From assembly GCA_965240325.2 (NCBI GenBank), contig OZ251229.1, positions 2,836,836-2,900,835 on the forward strand: a stretch of 64,000 nt of DNA, given 5' to 3'. Origin of the DNA: Rebecca billardiae RCC1528 (taxonomy: Eukaryota > Haptophyta). The notes under the pieces were generated by a model that was not told the DNA's origin, did not search any database, and saw only the letters and a program-made list of their open reading frames with translations. The translations under genes and the position numbers were made by a program. Each line of letters opens with the position of its first letter. The stretch's first letter is position 1. This document shows, piece by piece, positions 31,066 to 40,101 of this stretch.

Positions 31066-34000
31066 CTACATGATGGCGCACACCGACGACTGCTTTTGGC
31101 CGGAGGCGCCGCCGCCCGCCGCAGCGGCCGCCGCCGCCTCCGGCTCGGCCTCGGAGCGACGCGGCGGCGGCGGCTCGGCCGCCTCGGTCCAGTCCCGCTC
31201 CCCTTCGGCTTCGCCGTCTTCCGAGCTGGCTTCTGCCGCGTGCTCGGCGGCAGCCTGCACGGCAGAGGGCGCCGAGCGGCGCTCGGGCGCGGGCTGGATC
31301 GGCGGCAGCTCCTCCTCCTCGCGCTCGGCGGGCGGCGGCTTGCGCGGCGGCGGCGCCCGGCTGCGCGCGCCCTTGCCGCCGCCGCGGCCGAACGGCCCGT
31401 CCAGTGGCGTGCCGCCCGCCTGCGCACGCACGCACGCCGGCAGCAGCGGGCACAGGGAGTCCGGGTGCGGGCGGGCGCGGTGAGCCAAAAAGGGCGATGG
31501 CGGCTCGCGGCGGCACGCGCGGCGCGCACCCTGAGCTGCGGGATCTTCTCCCAGTACCGCGTCGCCTCGAGCCGCTCGAAGCGGCCCTCCATCTGCCCCA
31601 GCCGCTGCAGCAACAGGTCTAGCGGGCCGCCCGCCGCGGTCGAGAGCTGCGCGCGCGCGCGCCCGGCCGAGGGGCGGAGGGCGCGCGCGGGGCGGGCGTG
31701 AGCGCGCGTGCGGCGGGCGACGGAGGCCGCGGCGCGCGGGCGTCGCGGCGCCGCCCGCCCTCCGCGCGGGGCGGCGCACCTGCGGGCACAGCGACTGGCA
31801 CGTGCCGCACAGCGGGAACTTTGCGCTCCCGTCGAAGCTGCCGAATTCAAACGGCTGGTCCGAGTAGACGGTCAGCGAGAACGGGCACTCGACGCCCGGC
31901 AGGTAGGTGGCGGGGACGAGGACGTAGGGCGCGGCGCGCGAGGCGCGGCCGAGGGAGAGCTCGAGCGAGAGGCCGTCGTCCTGGAAGAACTCCGACTCGG
32001 CGCACAGGTTCCCCGGCCCCACCATCTGCACGCGCGCCATCCCGTCGCCGCGCACGAGGCTCAGCTGGATCGGCGGCGGCGCGGTCGGTTCGCCCGTGTC
32101 CGCGTCGCGCGCGCCGTCGCTGGGCACGTCGAGGAAGGCGAAGACGCGCGCGCGCGCGGAGGGGAGGAGGTAGAACTGCGGGTTGTTCCGCCACGTGTCG
32201 TGCGCGCGCGAGCCGCCCGCGCCCTCCGCGCGCCACGCGTGCGCGAGCGTGGTGCTCCACCAATCAGACGGCGGCCCGACCGGCACGAGATCGAAATCTG
32301 GCACGCCGTTGTCGTCGAGGTCGTCGCACTGGACGGTGAGGACGAAGCGGCCCTCGCGGCCGGGCTCGTACGTGCACGGCATGAACACGTACGGCGCGTC
32401 CGACGGCTCCAGCGTGCACTCGAGCGAGACCGTGCGCTTGTACTGCGGGTCGCGCTTCGCCACCACCTCCTCTTCGCTCAGCAACACGAGCTTGCGCCGC
32501 GCCGCGTCTGGCGGCTCGTTGCCGCGCAGCACGTACAGGCCAACGGCCTTGTCGTAGCCGTCGCGCGCGCCGGCGTCGGGGCCGGCGGGCGCGCGCGCGT
32601 CGAGCTGCGTGAGCGTGGCGAACACGCGCATCGCCTGCCGGTGCGGCCGCAGCAGCCACTGCGGGTTGTGCCGCCACGTCGAGAAGTTGGTCGCGCCGCC
32701 CGCGCCCACGCCCGCCCACGCGCCGCGGCACACGACTTTAGTCCACACGTCGTCGAGCATGCGCATGGCGTAGACCTTGTTGAAGTAGTGGGTGAAGTCG
32801 TCCCACGAGATCCAGAACGTGCCGTCCGCCGTGTCCTCCTTGTAGTTGAGCATCTGCCGCATGCGCACCGTCCAGCGCTCGGACGTGTCACACCAGTCGC
32901 CCGTCCACTCGCGGTCCGAGGCGGCGCGCACGCGCAGCAGCTTGTGGCCCATCATCTGGCCTCCGGTTAGGAGCGCGTATGCGCGGTTGACCTCGAGGCC
33001 CATCTGCTCGACCTCGCGCGCGCTCGCGCCGCGCCCCGCGCCCTCCGCCTGCTTCGCGTTGAACTGGCACCCCACCACGTACCCCGCATGCAACCAGTAC
33101 AGCAGCTGGCTCCACAGCTCGTCCGGCCGCGCGCCGCCCGGTATGCGCTCGCGCGTGATTGGCTCGTTGAGGAGAACCTTCTCGCCGGTGGAGCCGGTGA
33201 GGTCCTCGAGCGCCTCCATCACGGTGCCGCCGCGGTCGAGCCGGTCGTACCCGCCGACGAACTTGGCGTACGCCTTCTCGAGCAGCGGCAGCCAGAACAC
33301 GCTCGGGTCGGGGCAGCTCGCGAACAGCAGGCGGCCGTCGGGGCCGCACGGCAGTCGATCATCCACAAGCACAACCTCCCAAGAGGTCTCGGCGTGGAAG
33401 CGGAACGCGTACGCGCCGCACGACTCGGCGAGCGAGGTGTCGACGAAGACCTTGCGCACCAGCTCGGGGTTCGACGCGACGATGTTCGCCGCGCTCAGCA
33501 GGAACCGGTCGTTCAGCGCGCCCTGCACCACGCCCGCAATCTCCCACTCCGAGATCCAAAGCCGCGCGGCGCCGCCCGCGCCGCCGGCGCCGCCGCTCGC
33601 CGCGCGCGCGATCTCGTCCGGTCGGCGCCAGCTCACGCCGCCGACGCGCGCGGCGAGGCCGTCGGGGAGCGAGATGTCCGCCGCGGGGAAGCGCGGGTCC
33701 TCCCACTTCCCGCCCGACGCCGCGCACGCCCCCTCGATCTCGCGCAGCGACTCGCGCAGCGCCGCGCGCTGCCGGTCGCTCAGCCCCTGGCCGAGGTTCA
33801 CGACCTCGGGCCAAGACTCGTCGGCGGTGGGCGGCGGCTCGAGCATGGTGGGGCGCGGGGGCTCGTCGGCCGACGGATCGGCCGACGCGCCCGCCGCGCC
33901 CGCGTCGCGCAGCCGCCGCTCCAGCTCGGCGATGCGCATCTCCTTCGCCTCCAGCGCCTGCCTGAGCGCGCGCGTGTCCGCGCCGCCGCCGTCCGCTCCA

Positions 34001-37000
34001 CCGCCGCCGCCGGCCGCGGCCGCGGCCGCGCCGCCGCCGCCCGCGCCGGGCGTCGCGGCGGCGGGGTGCGGCGTGGCGGGCGGCGGCACGGGCGCGCCCG
34101 CGGCCGACGGCGGCGGCAGCGGCCGGTTCGGCGCCGCGCTCAGCGCCCGCGCGCCCGCGCCGCCGAGCACGCGCGCGCCGCGGAAGACTGCGCCGCCGCC
34201 GCTCACGGCCGTTACGCTCAACTCCTCATCGGAGTAAAGTGTGAGTGCGAAGGAGCCGAGCTGGCCGGGGTCAAAGGCGGTGGCGAGGAGCCAGTACGGC
34301 TCGGCGGAGGGCTCGAGCGTGCACTCCGCCGAGAGCGAGCTCGCGCGCTGGTACCCCGTCGCCGCCACGATGTCCGACGTGGCGAGCTGCGACTTGCGGC
34401 CGCCGCCCGCGCGCCCGCTCAGCACAAGCGCGCCGACCGCGAGCGGCGGCCGGCCGGCGCCGCCCGGCGGCTGCGCGACGTCGAGGAGGAGCTGCACGCG
34501 CGTGGGGCGGCGCACGGCGACGGAGAAGTGCGGGTTGAGCAGCCACGTCGCCGCGTTCGCCGGGTTGGGGCAGCCCCCCGCCGTCACGCCCTCCCATTGG
34601 CCGACGCACGTGAGCGCGTGCCAATCGTCGCCCGCCTCGATCCGAGCGATCGCCCAATCAGAAGCGGCGGGCACGGCGGCCGCGGCGGCGTCGGCGGGGT
34701 GGGCGGAGGGCTCGGGCGGGAGCGCGGCGTAGGCGGAGAGCACGTACTCCAGCGCGCCCCCCGCGCCGCCGCCGCCCTCCGCGCCCTCCTCCACGTCCCA
34801 GTACGGCACGACGACGAAACCGAAAGCGCCGTTGGGCGGCGAGATATCAATCTCGGCGGTCGCGCCCGCGCACACCGCGGCCAGCTCGACCTCGGCGGTG
34901 CGCAGCACGTCGGCGGGCGCGAGGGCGACCTTGCGCTGCGTGCCCGGCATCGCGCGCAGCAGCGCCCACCCGATCCGCCCGCGCACCGACCCCGCACCCC
35001 CGCCCCGCCCGCCGCCGCTCGGCGCGAGCGCGCCGCCCAGCCCCAGCGGCTGGCCCGAGCCGGGCGCGACCGGCGCCAGGGAGAGAATCAGTCGCAGCGG
35101 CCGGCGCACGCTCAGCCGGTACTGCGGGTTGAGGCGCCAGGAGGAGCGGGCGAGCGAGCCGCCGCGCGTGTCCGCGTCCCACGACCCGCGCAGCGCGAGC
35201 CGCGGCCACGCCACGCCGCTGCCGCGCACGCCGCGCGGCACGGCGCCGGCGGCGGCGCCGCCGCCATCGAGCGCGCGGCAGACGAGCACGGCCTCAAACC
35301 GCTTCGCAAAGTCGGCGAACGCGATCCAGAAGACGCCCTCGGCGTCGCGCTCGGCGGCGGCGGCGGTGGTGGGCACGGCGTACCGCGTCCGCGCGCTCAG
35401 CGCCTCCGCCACCGTGCCGCCGCCCGCGCGCCCCGCCGCGCCGCCCAGCTCGGCCGCGGGCGCGCGCCACGAGCCGAGGTCGGCCGCGGCCCACCGCCCC
35501 CGCCACTCCGCGAGTGACAGTTGGTCGCGCACGCACACGAGCTGCGTGCCGCCGACGGTGTGCGCGTCGAGCACGGCGTACCACGCGCCGGGGAGCAGCC
35601 CGTCCACCGGCGCGCCGCCGCCCTCGCCCTCCGCGACGCTCGCCAGCAAAATCGCCCCCTCGGCAAGGCGGCTCAGCAGCCGCGCCCACGCGGCGCCTGA
35701 GTGCAGCGCCGCGTCCGCGCCCGAGCCGTGCAGAGCGTCCGCCTCGACGACGCCGCCGGTGAGCGCGAGCAGCGCGCCGCCGGGGCCGCCCGCGGCGGAG
35801 AGCGCCGCGTACGACCGCGCGAACCGCTTCACCACCGCCTTCTCGATCAGCGACACCCACAGCGCCGTCGGGTCGGCGGAGGCGCCCGCGGCGCACCGGT
35901 TGCCCGTGCACGGGAGGCAGTCGTCCACGACGACGCTCTCCCAGCCTCCGCCCGTCCAGAGGCGGACGGCGCACGCGCCGGCGCGCGGGTCGTAGTCGGC
36001 CTCGCGCACCACGCGCGCGAGCGCGCCGCCCGGCGCCGTGCCCACCGCCGAGATCGCCGCGAGCAGCCAGCCGTCGTCGACGAGCAGCGAGGGGAGGACG
36101 GTGGCGCGCGGCGCGGCCGCGCCGCCAAACAGCGAGGCGCGCGCGGACGCGAACGCGCGCGGGCGGAGCCACGTGGGCGCGGCGGCGGCGCCGGGCGTGC
36201 CCGGGCGGCCGCCGCTGCCCGCCGCGGGCGCGAGCAGCGCCATGCTCCCCGCGCCGTGCAGCGAGACCGCGGAGGGCGGGAACGTCGGGTCTTCGAACGG
36301 AAAGTGCTTGCCCGACGCGCCGTGCGCGGCGAGCGCGGCGCGCAGCGCGGGGTCGGGCTCGCCCTCGGCGAGGCCGAGCTGCGCGTGCGCGAAGGAGGGC
36401 TGCTGCGCCGTGGCCGGGACCGACGCGCCGTACGGCGCCGCGCCGCCGTCGTCGTACCCGCCGCCGTACCCGCCGCCGGACCCGCCGCCGTAACCGCCGC
36501 CGTAACCGCCGCCGGCGGGCGTGAGGGCGAAAGGGTTGGCCGCAGCAGCGCCGTCGGGCGCGCCGCCGCCGCGCGCGTTGCCGCGGCGCGCGCGCGGCTT
36601 GGCCGCGGCGCCGACGGGCGCGTCGGCGTCGTCCGAGCGGCCGAGCGGCAGCGTCTTCACCGGCGTGCTCGGCGTGAACGCCTCCGCCGCGTTGCGCGCG
36701 CTCTTCGAGATCGGCAGCGGCCCTTCAAGAACAAACGGACGGTCCGCCTCGACCGTGAGCGTGAAGGTGGCGGCGAGGCCGGGCTTGGTGAAGCACGGCA
36801 CGAGGATGTACGGCAGCGGCCGCGCCGCGAACGCGCGCCGCGCCTTCAGCTCGATCTTCGTGCGCGTCGACGAGACCTTGATCAGACGGAACGGGTCGCC
36901 CGTCTTCGGGTCGATCACGCGCCGCTTGCGCCGCTCGTCGGGCGCGTCGACGATGAAGAAGCAGATGGGCTCGATCTGGTCGGGGCGCGCGGTGGGCACG

Positions 37001-37236
37001 ACGTCCTGCCGCAGCATGATGCGCAGCGTCGTGTCCTCGCCCTCGGGGAAGATCAGGTGGTACTGCGGGTTGTCGATCCACGACTTGTGCTCGGGCGAGC
37101 CGCCCGCGCTCTCGCCCGGGACCCACTCGCCGCGCACGCGCCAGCCGAGGCTGGCGGGCGGCATGGGGAGCGTGCGCGTCGAGGGCGACGTCGAGCGCGA
37201 CGCGCCCTGCGAGGGCGGCGCGGGCGTGCCGAGCAT
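31066..37236 (-). CDS. Large calpain-like protein with two degenerate cysteine-protease domains and several calpain C2-like domains (~1975 aa)
   Basis: Exons 37236-31780, 31646-31530, 31419-31066 (GTGCG donors, CAG acceptors, frame kept). Five calpain domain-III/C2-like units are marked by W-x3-NP[QH]-[YFW] near 37065, 35125, 34530, 32660 and 32180. Two CysPc folds lie near 36200-35270 and 33720-32750, each recognisable by LFxDP/WEDPRF-type starts and [VL]VDD-x-LPC. The catalytic Cys segment (family D-C-W-F-L) is DDGWLLAAIS in the first and NDRFLLSAAN in the second, so Cys is Gly and Arg. The Asn of the NPWG motif is also lost (VRDQLSLAEWRGRW), while a His remains in DAHTVGG. It is therefore a pseudoprotease, perhaps a scaffold. 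A putative short coiled coil (LLQRLGQMEGRFERLEATRYWEKI) sits in the small exon. The C-terminus is Glu/Pro-rich and ends SSVCAIM. The exact start is uncertain. Confidence 0.8.
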   Translation of the reverse strand: MLGTPAPPSQGASRSTSPSTRTLPMPPASLGWRVRGEWVPGESAGGSPEHKSWIDNPQYHLIFPEGEDTTLRIMLRQDVVPTARPDQIEPICFFIVDAPDERRKRRVIDPKTGDPFRLIKVSSTRTKIELKARRAFAARPLPYILVPCFTKPGLAATFTLTVEADRPFVLEGPLPISKSARNAAEAFTPSTPVKTLPLGRSDDADAPVGAAAKPRARRGNARGGGAPDGAAAANPFALTPAGGGYGGGYGGGSGGGYGGGYDDGGAAPYGASVPATAQQPSFAHAQLGLAEGEPDPALRAALAAHGASGKHFPFEDPTFPPSAVSLHGAGSMALLAPAAGSGGRPGTPGAAAAPTWLRPRAFASARASLFGGAAAPRATVLPSLLVDDGWLLAAISAVGTAPGGALARVVREADYDPRAGACAVRLWTGGGWESVVVDDCLPCTGNRCAAGASADPTALWVSLIEKAVVKRFARSYAALSAAGGPGGALLALTGGVVEADALHGSGADAALHSGAAWARLLSRLAEGAILLASVAEGEGGGAPVDGLLPGAWYAVLDAHTVGGTQLVCVRDQLSLAEWRGRWAAADLGSWRAPAAELGGAAGRAGGGTVAEALSARTRYAVPTTAAAAERDAEGVFWIAFADFAKRFEAVLVCRALDGGGAAAGAVPRGVRGSGVAWPRLALRGSWDADTRGGSLARSSWRLNPQYRLSVRRPLRLILSLAPVAPGSGQPLGLGGALAPSGGGRGGGAGSVRGRIGWALLRAMPGTQRKVALAPADVLRTAEVELAAVCAGATAEIDISPPNGAFGFVVVPYWDVEEGAEGGGGAGGALEYVLSAYAALPPEPSAHPADAAAAAVPAASDWAIARIEAGDDWHALTCVGQWEGVTAGGCPNPANAATWLLNPHFSVAVRRPTRVQLLLDVAQPPGGAGRPPLAVGALVLSGRAGGGRKSQLATSDIVAATGYQRASSLSAECTLEPSAEPYWLLATAFDPGQLGSFALTLYSDEELSVTAVSGGGAVFRGARVLGGAGARALSAAPNRPLPPPSAAGAPVPPPATPHPAAATPGAGGGGAAAAAAGGGGGADGGGADTRALRQALEAKEMRIAELERRLRDAGAAGASADPSADEPPRPTMLEPPPTADESWPEVVNLGQGLSDRQRAALRESLREIEGACAASGGKWEDPRFPAADISLPDGLAARVGGVSWRRPDEIARAASGGAGGAGGAARLWISEWEIAGVVQGALNDRFLLSAANIVASNPELVRKVFVDTSLAESCGAYAFRFHAETSWEVVLVDDRLPCGPDGRLLFASCPDPSVFWLPLLEKAYAKFVGGYDRLDRGGTVMEALEDLTGSTGEKVLLNEPITRERIPGGARPDELWSQLLYWLHAGYVVGCQFNAKQAEGAGRGASAREVEQMGLEVNRAYALLTGGQMMGHKLLRVRAASDREWTGDWCDTSERWTVRMRQMLNYKEDTADGTFWISWDDFTHYFNKVYAMRMLDDVWTKVVCRGAWAGVGAGGATNFSTWRHNPQWLLRPHRQAMRVFATLTQLDARAPAGPDAGARDGYDKAVGLYVLRGNEPPDAARRKLVLLSEEEVVAKRDPQYKRTVSLECTLEPSDAPYVFMPCTYEPGREGRFVLTVQCDDLDDNGVPDFDLVPVGPPSDWWSTTLAHAWRAEGAGGSRAHDTWRNNPQFYLLPSARARVFAFLDVPSDGARDADTGEPTAPPPIQLSLVRGDGMARVQMVGPGNLCAESEFFQDDGLSLELSLGRASRAAPYVLVPATYLPGVECPFSLTVYSDQPFEFGSFDGSAKFPLCGTCQSLCPQVRRPARRAGGAATPARRGLRRPPHARSRPPRARPPPLGRARARAALDRGGRPARPVAAAAGADGGPLRAARGDAVLGEDPAAQGARRACRREPPSPFLAHRARPHPDSLCPLLPACVRAQAGGTPLDGPFGRGGGKGARSRAPPPRKPPPAEREEEELPPIQPAPERRSAPSAVQAAAEHAAEASSEDGEAEGERDWTEAAEPPPPRRSEAEPEAAAAAAAGGGASGQKQSSVCAIM

Positions 37237-37480
37237 GCTGCGTGCGCCTTTGCCTGGTCGTTTGGCGGAAAGCCAGTGGCGGCGTGCAGCAGCAGCAACT
37301 GCCGCAGCGTCTCCGGCGAGCGGCGGGCCTACTTCACCGGCCGAACTAGTGCACCGGACACAGACAGTCCGGGGCTTTCCGGCCCCCGCTCTCTCATGCA
37401 GGTCAGGCACTGCGGTCGGCGACGACCAATGGCTGCTTCCGGCCAGAGCGAGCTCTAAGCCAGGCGGGAGGGCGGCCTGA
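37237..37480. promoter_or_regulatory. Shared 5' region of pseudo-calpain and DUF3431 genes
   Basis: 244 bp between divergent starts. No core promoter element is recognised. Confidence 0.4.
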
Positions 37481-38680
37481 ATGCTTCGCGCCGCCGCGGC
37501 GCTCCTGGCCGCCGCCCTCGCCGCGGGCCCCGCCGCGGACGCGCCCGCGCCGGACGGCTGCCCTCGCGGCGGTTGCACGGCGTGCAGGCCGGCCATGTGG
37601 CGGCCGCTCACCAACAATCTGCCTCCGCGCGCCGACGACGCCGGCACGCCGGCCCGGCCCGAGCACGACGTGCGCGACGCCGAGCTCGTCATCGCGCACT
37701 GCACCTCGCCGCTCGACTGGGCGCCGCCGAGGCTCGCGCAGCTCGGCGCGTGCGGCGTGCGCGTCGTGCGCGCCACCGTCTACTCCAAGTGCGGCGGCGA
37801 AGCCCCGGACTGGGGCGTCCCGAGCCTGCCGTTCCCGGTGCGCGTGCGCGCGCTCGGCAACGTCGGGCGCGAGGGGCACACCTGGGCCACCCACCTCTCG
37901 TGCGAGTACGAGCGCCTCGCGCCCCTCGTCCTCCTCTGGCCCGACACGCTCTGGCAGTCGGCACGCGCGCCGACGGCCAACGCGCACACCAAGCGATTTC
38001 GCTCCGTCGAGCCGTGCGACGCGGCGCGGGCCGCGGCGGCGCGCGGCTTCGCGTGCATGCGCCGCGCGCACGTGCGCGCGGGGCAGGCGCGCCGCGTGCG
38101 GCAGCCGTGCGCGCGCGCCTCGCCCTCGCTCTCCGACCTCCACCTGAGCGCCTCGCTCATGCAGTTTCGGCTCGATGGCGGTTACGCCTCGCCGTTTCAG
38201 AAGGCGGAGGATGGCACGCGGCGCCGCGCGCGGCCGGCACGGCCCAACGAGACGCGCTTCGAGGCGCTGCACAGGCCGCTCGGGCGCTGGGTCGAGCGCG
38301 CGCTCGCGCCCGCCGCCGCGCCGGGCGCGCTCGCGCTGCGCGGCCCGCTCACGCCCGTGTGCTACCGGGGCAGCTTCGTGGCGCAGGCGGCGCGCGTCCG
38401 CCGCACGCCGCGCGCCGTGTGGGCGGCGGTTGCGCGCGCGCTCTCGCGCGGCGACAACATCGAGGAGGGCCACTACATGGAGCGGCTGTGGGCGGCGCTG
38501 CTCGCGGACGCGCCCGAGCCCGACGAGGCGCGCAAGCTGATGCGCGCGACGAAGCGCGTGCTCAACGGCAGCAACCACCTCACGCACGGCGTGAGCGTGC
38601 TCAGCGGCTGCTCGTGCGCCGCCGCGGCCTTGCTGCTGAATAAGAATTCGACGAAGCGGCCGGCGAGGCGGCGCGCGTGA
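37481..38680 (+). CDS. Secreted DUF3431 protein
   Basis: 399 residues. Signal peptide 1-20 (MLRAAAALLAAALAAGPAAD), then a Cys-rich start, and the DUF3431 core: a strand with ELVIAHCTSPLDW (68-80), VVRATVYSKC, and the signature LGNVGREGHTWATHL (125-139) followed by LAPLVLLWPDTLW. DUF3431 proteins are uncharacterised, secreted or lumenal, and common in fungi and algae; their fold suggests a glycosyltransferase-like role, but the activity is not established. The C-terminal third contains a YRGSF motif and ends in a basic NKNSTKRPARRRA tail. The signal peptide supports the chosen start. Confidence 0.75.
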   Translation: MLRAAAALLAAALAAGPAADAPAPDGCPRGGCTACRPAMWRPLTNNLPPRADDAGTPARPEHDVRDAELVIAHCTSPLDWAPPRLAQLGACGVRVVRATVYSKCGGEAPDWGVPSLPFPVRVRALGNVGREGHTWATHLSCEYERLAPLVLLWPDTLWQSARAPTANAHTKRFRSVEPCDAARAAAARGFACMRRAHVRAGQARRVRQPCARASPSLSDLHLSASLMQFRLDGGYASPFQKAEDGTRRRARPARPNETRFEALHRPLGRWVERALAPAAAPGALALRGPLTPVCYRGSFVAQAARVRRTPRAVWAAVARALSRGDNIEEGHYMERLWAALLADAPEPDEARKLMRATKRVLNGSNHLTHGVSVLSGCSCAAAALLLNKNSTKRPARRRA

Positions 38681-39031
38681 TCTGCGCTACTCGAATGCAC
38701 GTGGCGTCTCGTCAACGGGCTGACTGAGCATGCAGACTTGAATATAATTCATCATCACCGCCGCCAGCATCGGCCTGATACGCCTCGATCGGCCCGCCGA
38801 TCTGCCGACGCGTCGCCGCCGGTAGTAAATCTTGAACGGACACGGCCACAGTCCCACACGGTCACGGGGCGGCAGGCTTGGGCCTTGCCCTTAGAGGCTT
38901 AGTTCGGAATGATCGGCTGCTGACGTCGACGAACGAAAATCAACGACCGTACACGTACCGCCATCAACGTGGCCCGCGGGGCGCAGCCTAACCGCCTGCC
39001 CGCGCCTCGCGCGCCCGCCGCGGCGTCCGCG
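38681..39031. other. Intergenic region between convergent genes
   Basis: 351 bp with an AT-rich patch at 38738-38755; otherwise nothing recognised. Confidence 0.6.
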
Positions 39032-39904
39032 TCAGCGCAGCGGGTCGCTCTCGTACTCCCTGAACACCGCGTCGCGCACGCCCAGCTTGAGGTGCTTGTT
39101 GGGCGAGCGGAAGGAGTGGAGCGCTACCAGCTGGTCGAGCTGGCCGCTGAATTGCGCCGCCGAGCTGAGGAACGCAAAGGGCCACGCGCTCGGCGCGTCG
39201 GGCGGCCTCGGCGGGCACGCGGTGCCGTTGGCCGACGACGGCGGCAGCGGCGGCCCCGCCATCACCACCAGGTCGGCGAACAGCAGCAGCGAGCCGTACT
39301 GCCGCGGCCGCGCCCAAAAGTCGTGCACCAACACGACGGTGCCGCGCTTCATCAGCTTCAGCGCGTTCAGCGCGGCGTTGACGCGCCAGCGCCCGTCGAT
39401 GAGGATGAGGTCGGCCCTCGGCAGCACGCTGTCCGCCGCCTTGTAGTACCCCCGGGCGGTGGCCGCGCTCGTGCGCCCGAGGGGGTAGCCCTTTGTCTCG
39501 CGCGTGCGGCCGATGTCGACGGCGATCGGGTGGAAGCGCGCCTGCGCGTCGACGGGCACGCTGCGGCGGACGCGCGAGAGCCACTCGGGGTACGAGTCGA
39601 CGGAGTAGACCTGCGCGTGCGACGTGCGCAGCACGCGCTCCGTCGTGCCGCCCGAGCCGAACTCGACGTACGTCGCGTCCGGGCCGGAGAGCACGCAGCC
39701 CACGACCGAGTCGAAGAAGCGACGGTCGAGGTCGGACATCTGCCAGCCGAGTTGCATGCCGAGGGCGCCCGTCGAGTTGTACACGACCGGGACGTACTTG
39801 GGGTGCTGGGGCGTCCGGTTGCGCTCGCGGGCTATCCGCGCGTCCGCCGAGGCGAGCAGGCTCGCCACGAGCCACAAGAGCCCAACGCTCGGCGGGTGCG
39901 CCAT
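39032..39904 (-). CDS. Secretory-pathway SAM-methyltransferase-like protein
   Basis: 290 residues from MAHPPSVGLL. Residues 5-21 are a signal peptide or anchor. The core resembles a class I Rossmann methyltransferase: motif I VEFGSGGTTERVL (80-92), motif II YSVDSYPEWLSR (100-111) with an acidic residue after beta-2, a strand with an acid at FHPIAVDIG (125-132), and DLILIDGRW about residue 163 where such enzymes have their post-III strand, followed by GTVVLVHDFW. The combination with a leader suggests work in the ER or Golgi, perhaps on glycans, but neither substrate nor activity is known. It shares a 197-bp divergent promoter with the CLASP-like gene. The upstream Met (8 residues earlier) is possible. 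Confidence 0.6.
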   Translation of the reverse strand: MAHPPSVGLLWLVASLLASADARIARERNRTPQHPKYVPVVYNSTGALGMQLGWQMSDLDRRFFDSVVGCVLSGPDATYVEFGSGGTTERVLRTSHAQVYSVDSYPEWLSRVRRSVPVDAQARFHPIAVDIGRTRETKGYPLGRTSAATARGYYKAADSVLPRADLILIDGRWRVNAALNALKLMKRGTVVLVHDFWARPRQYGSLLLFADLVVMAGPPLPPSSANGTACPPRPPDAPSAWPFAFLSSAAQFSGQLDQLVALHSFRSPNKHLKLGVRDAVFREYESDPLR

Positions 39905-40101
39905 CGCCCGCTCGATCCGTCCGGTCACTCCGCAGCCGGGTCCCTCCGATTCAAATCGCCGGACTCTTCAGTTGCCGCGGCGGCCCGGCCCGGATCGCGC
40001 CATCCAATTTCGATCGATGATCGGAAGCCGATGAATTCAAACGGCCCCCGACGACACACCCCTCCGCCCGGGACGCGTCCCCCCCAGCGCGGGCGCCGGC
40101 C
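39905..40101. promoter_or_regulatory. Shared 5' region of methyltransferase-like and CLASP-like genes
   Basis: 197 bp between divergent starts, AT-richer around 40000-40040 (AATTTCGATCGATGATCGG). Confidence 0.4.

Noticed and set aside
33088-35517. 809-codon plus-strand frame antisense to the pseudo-calpain gene
   Set aside because: Composition is an artefact of GC bias opposite a real coding strand with clear domains.
31066-37236. Annotating the large protein as an active calpain protease
   Set aside because: Neither fold has the catalytic Cys, and the Asn motif is lost.
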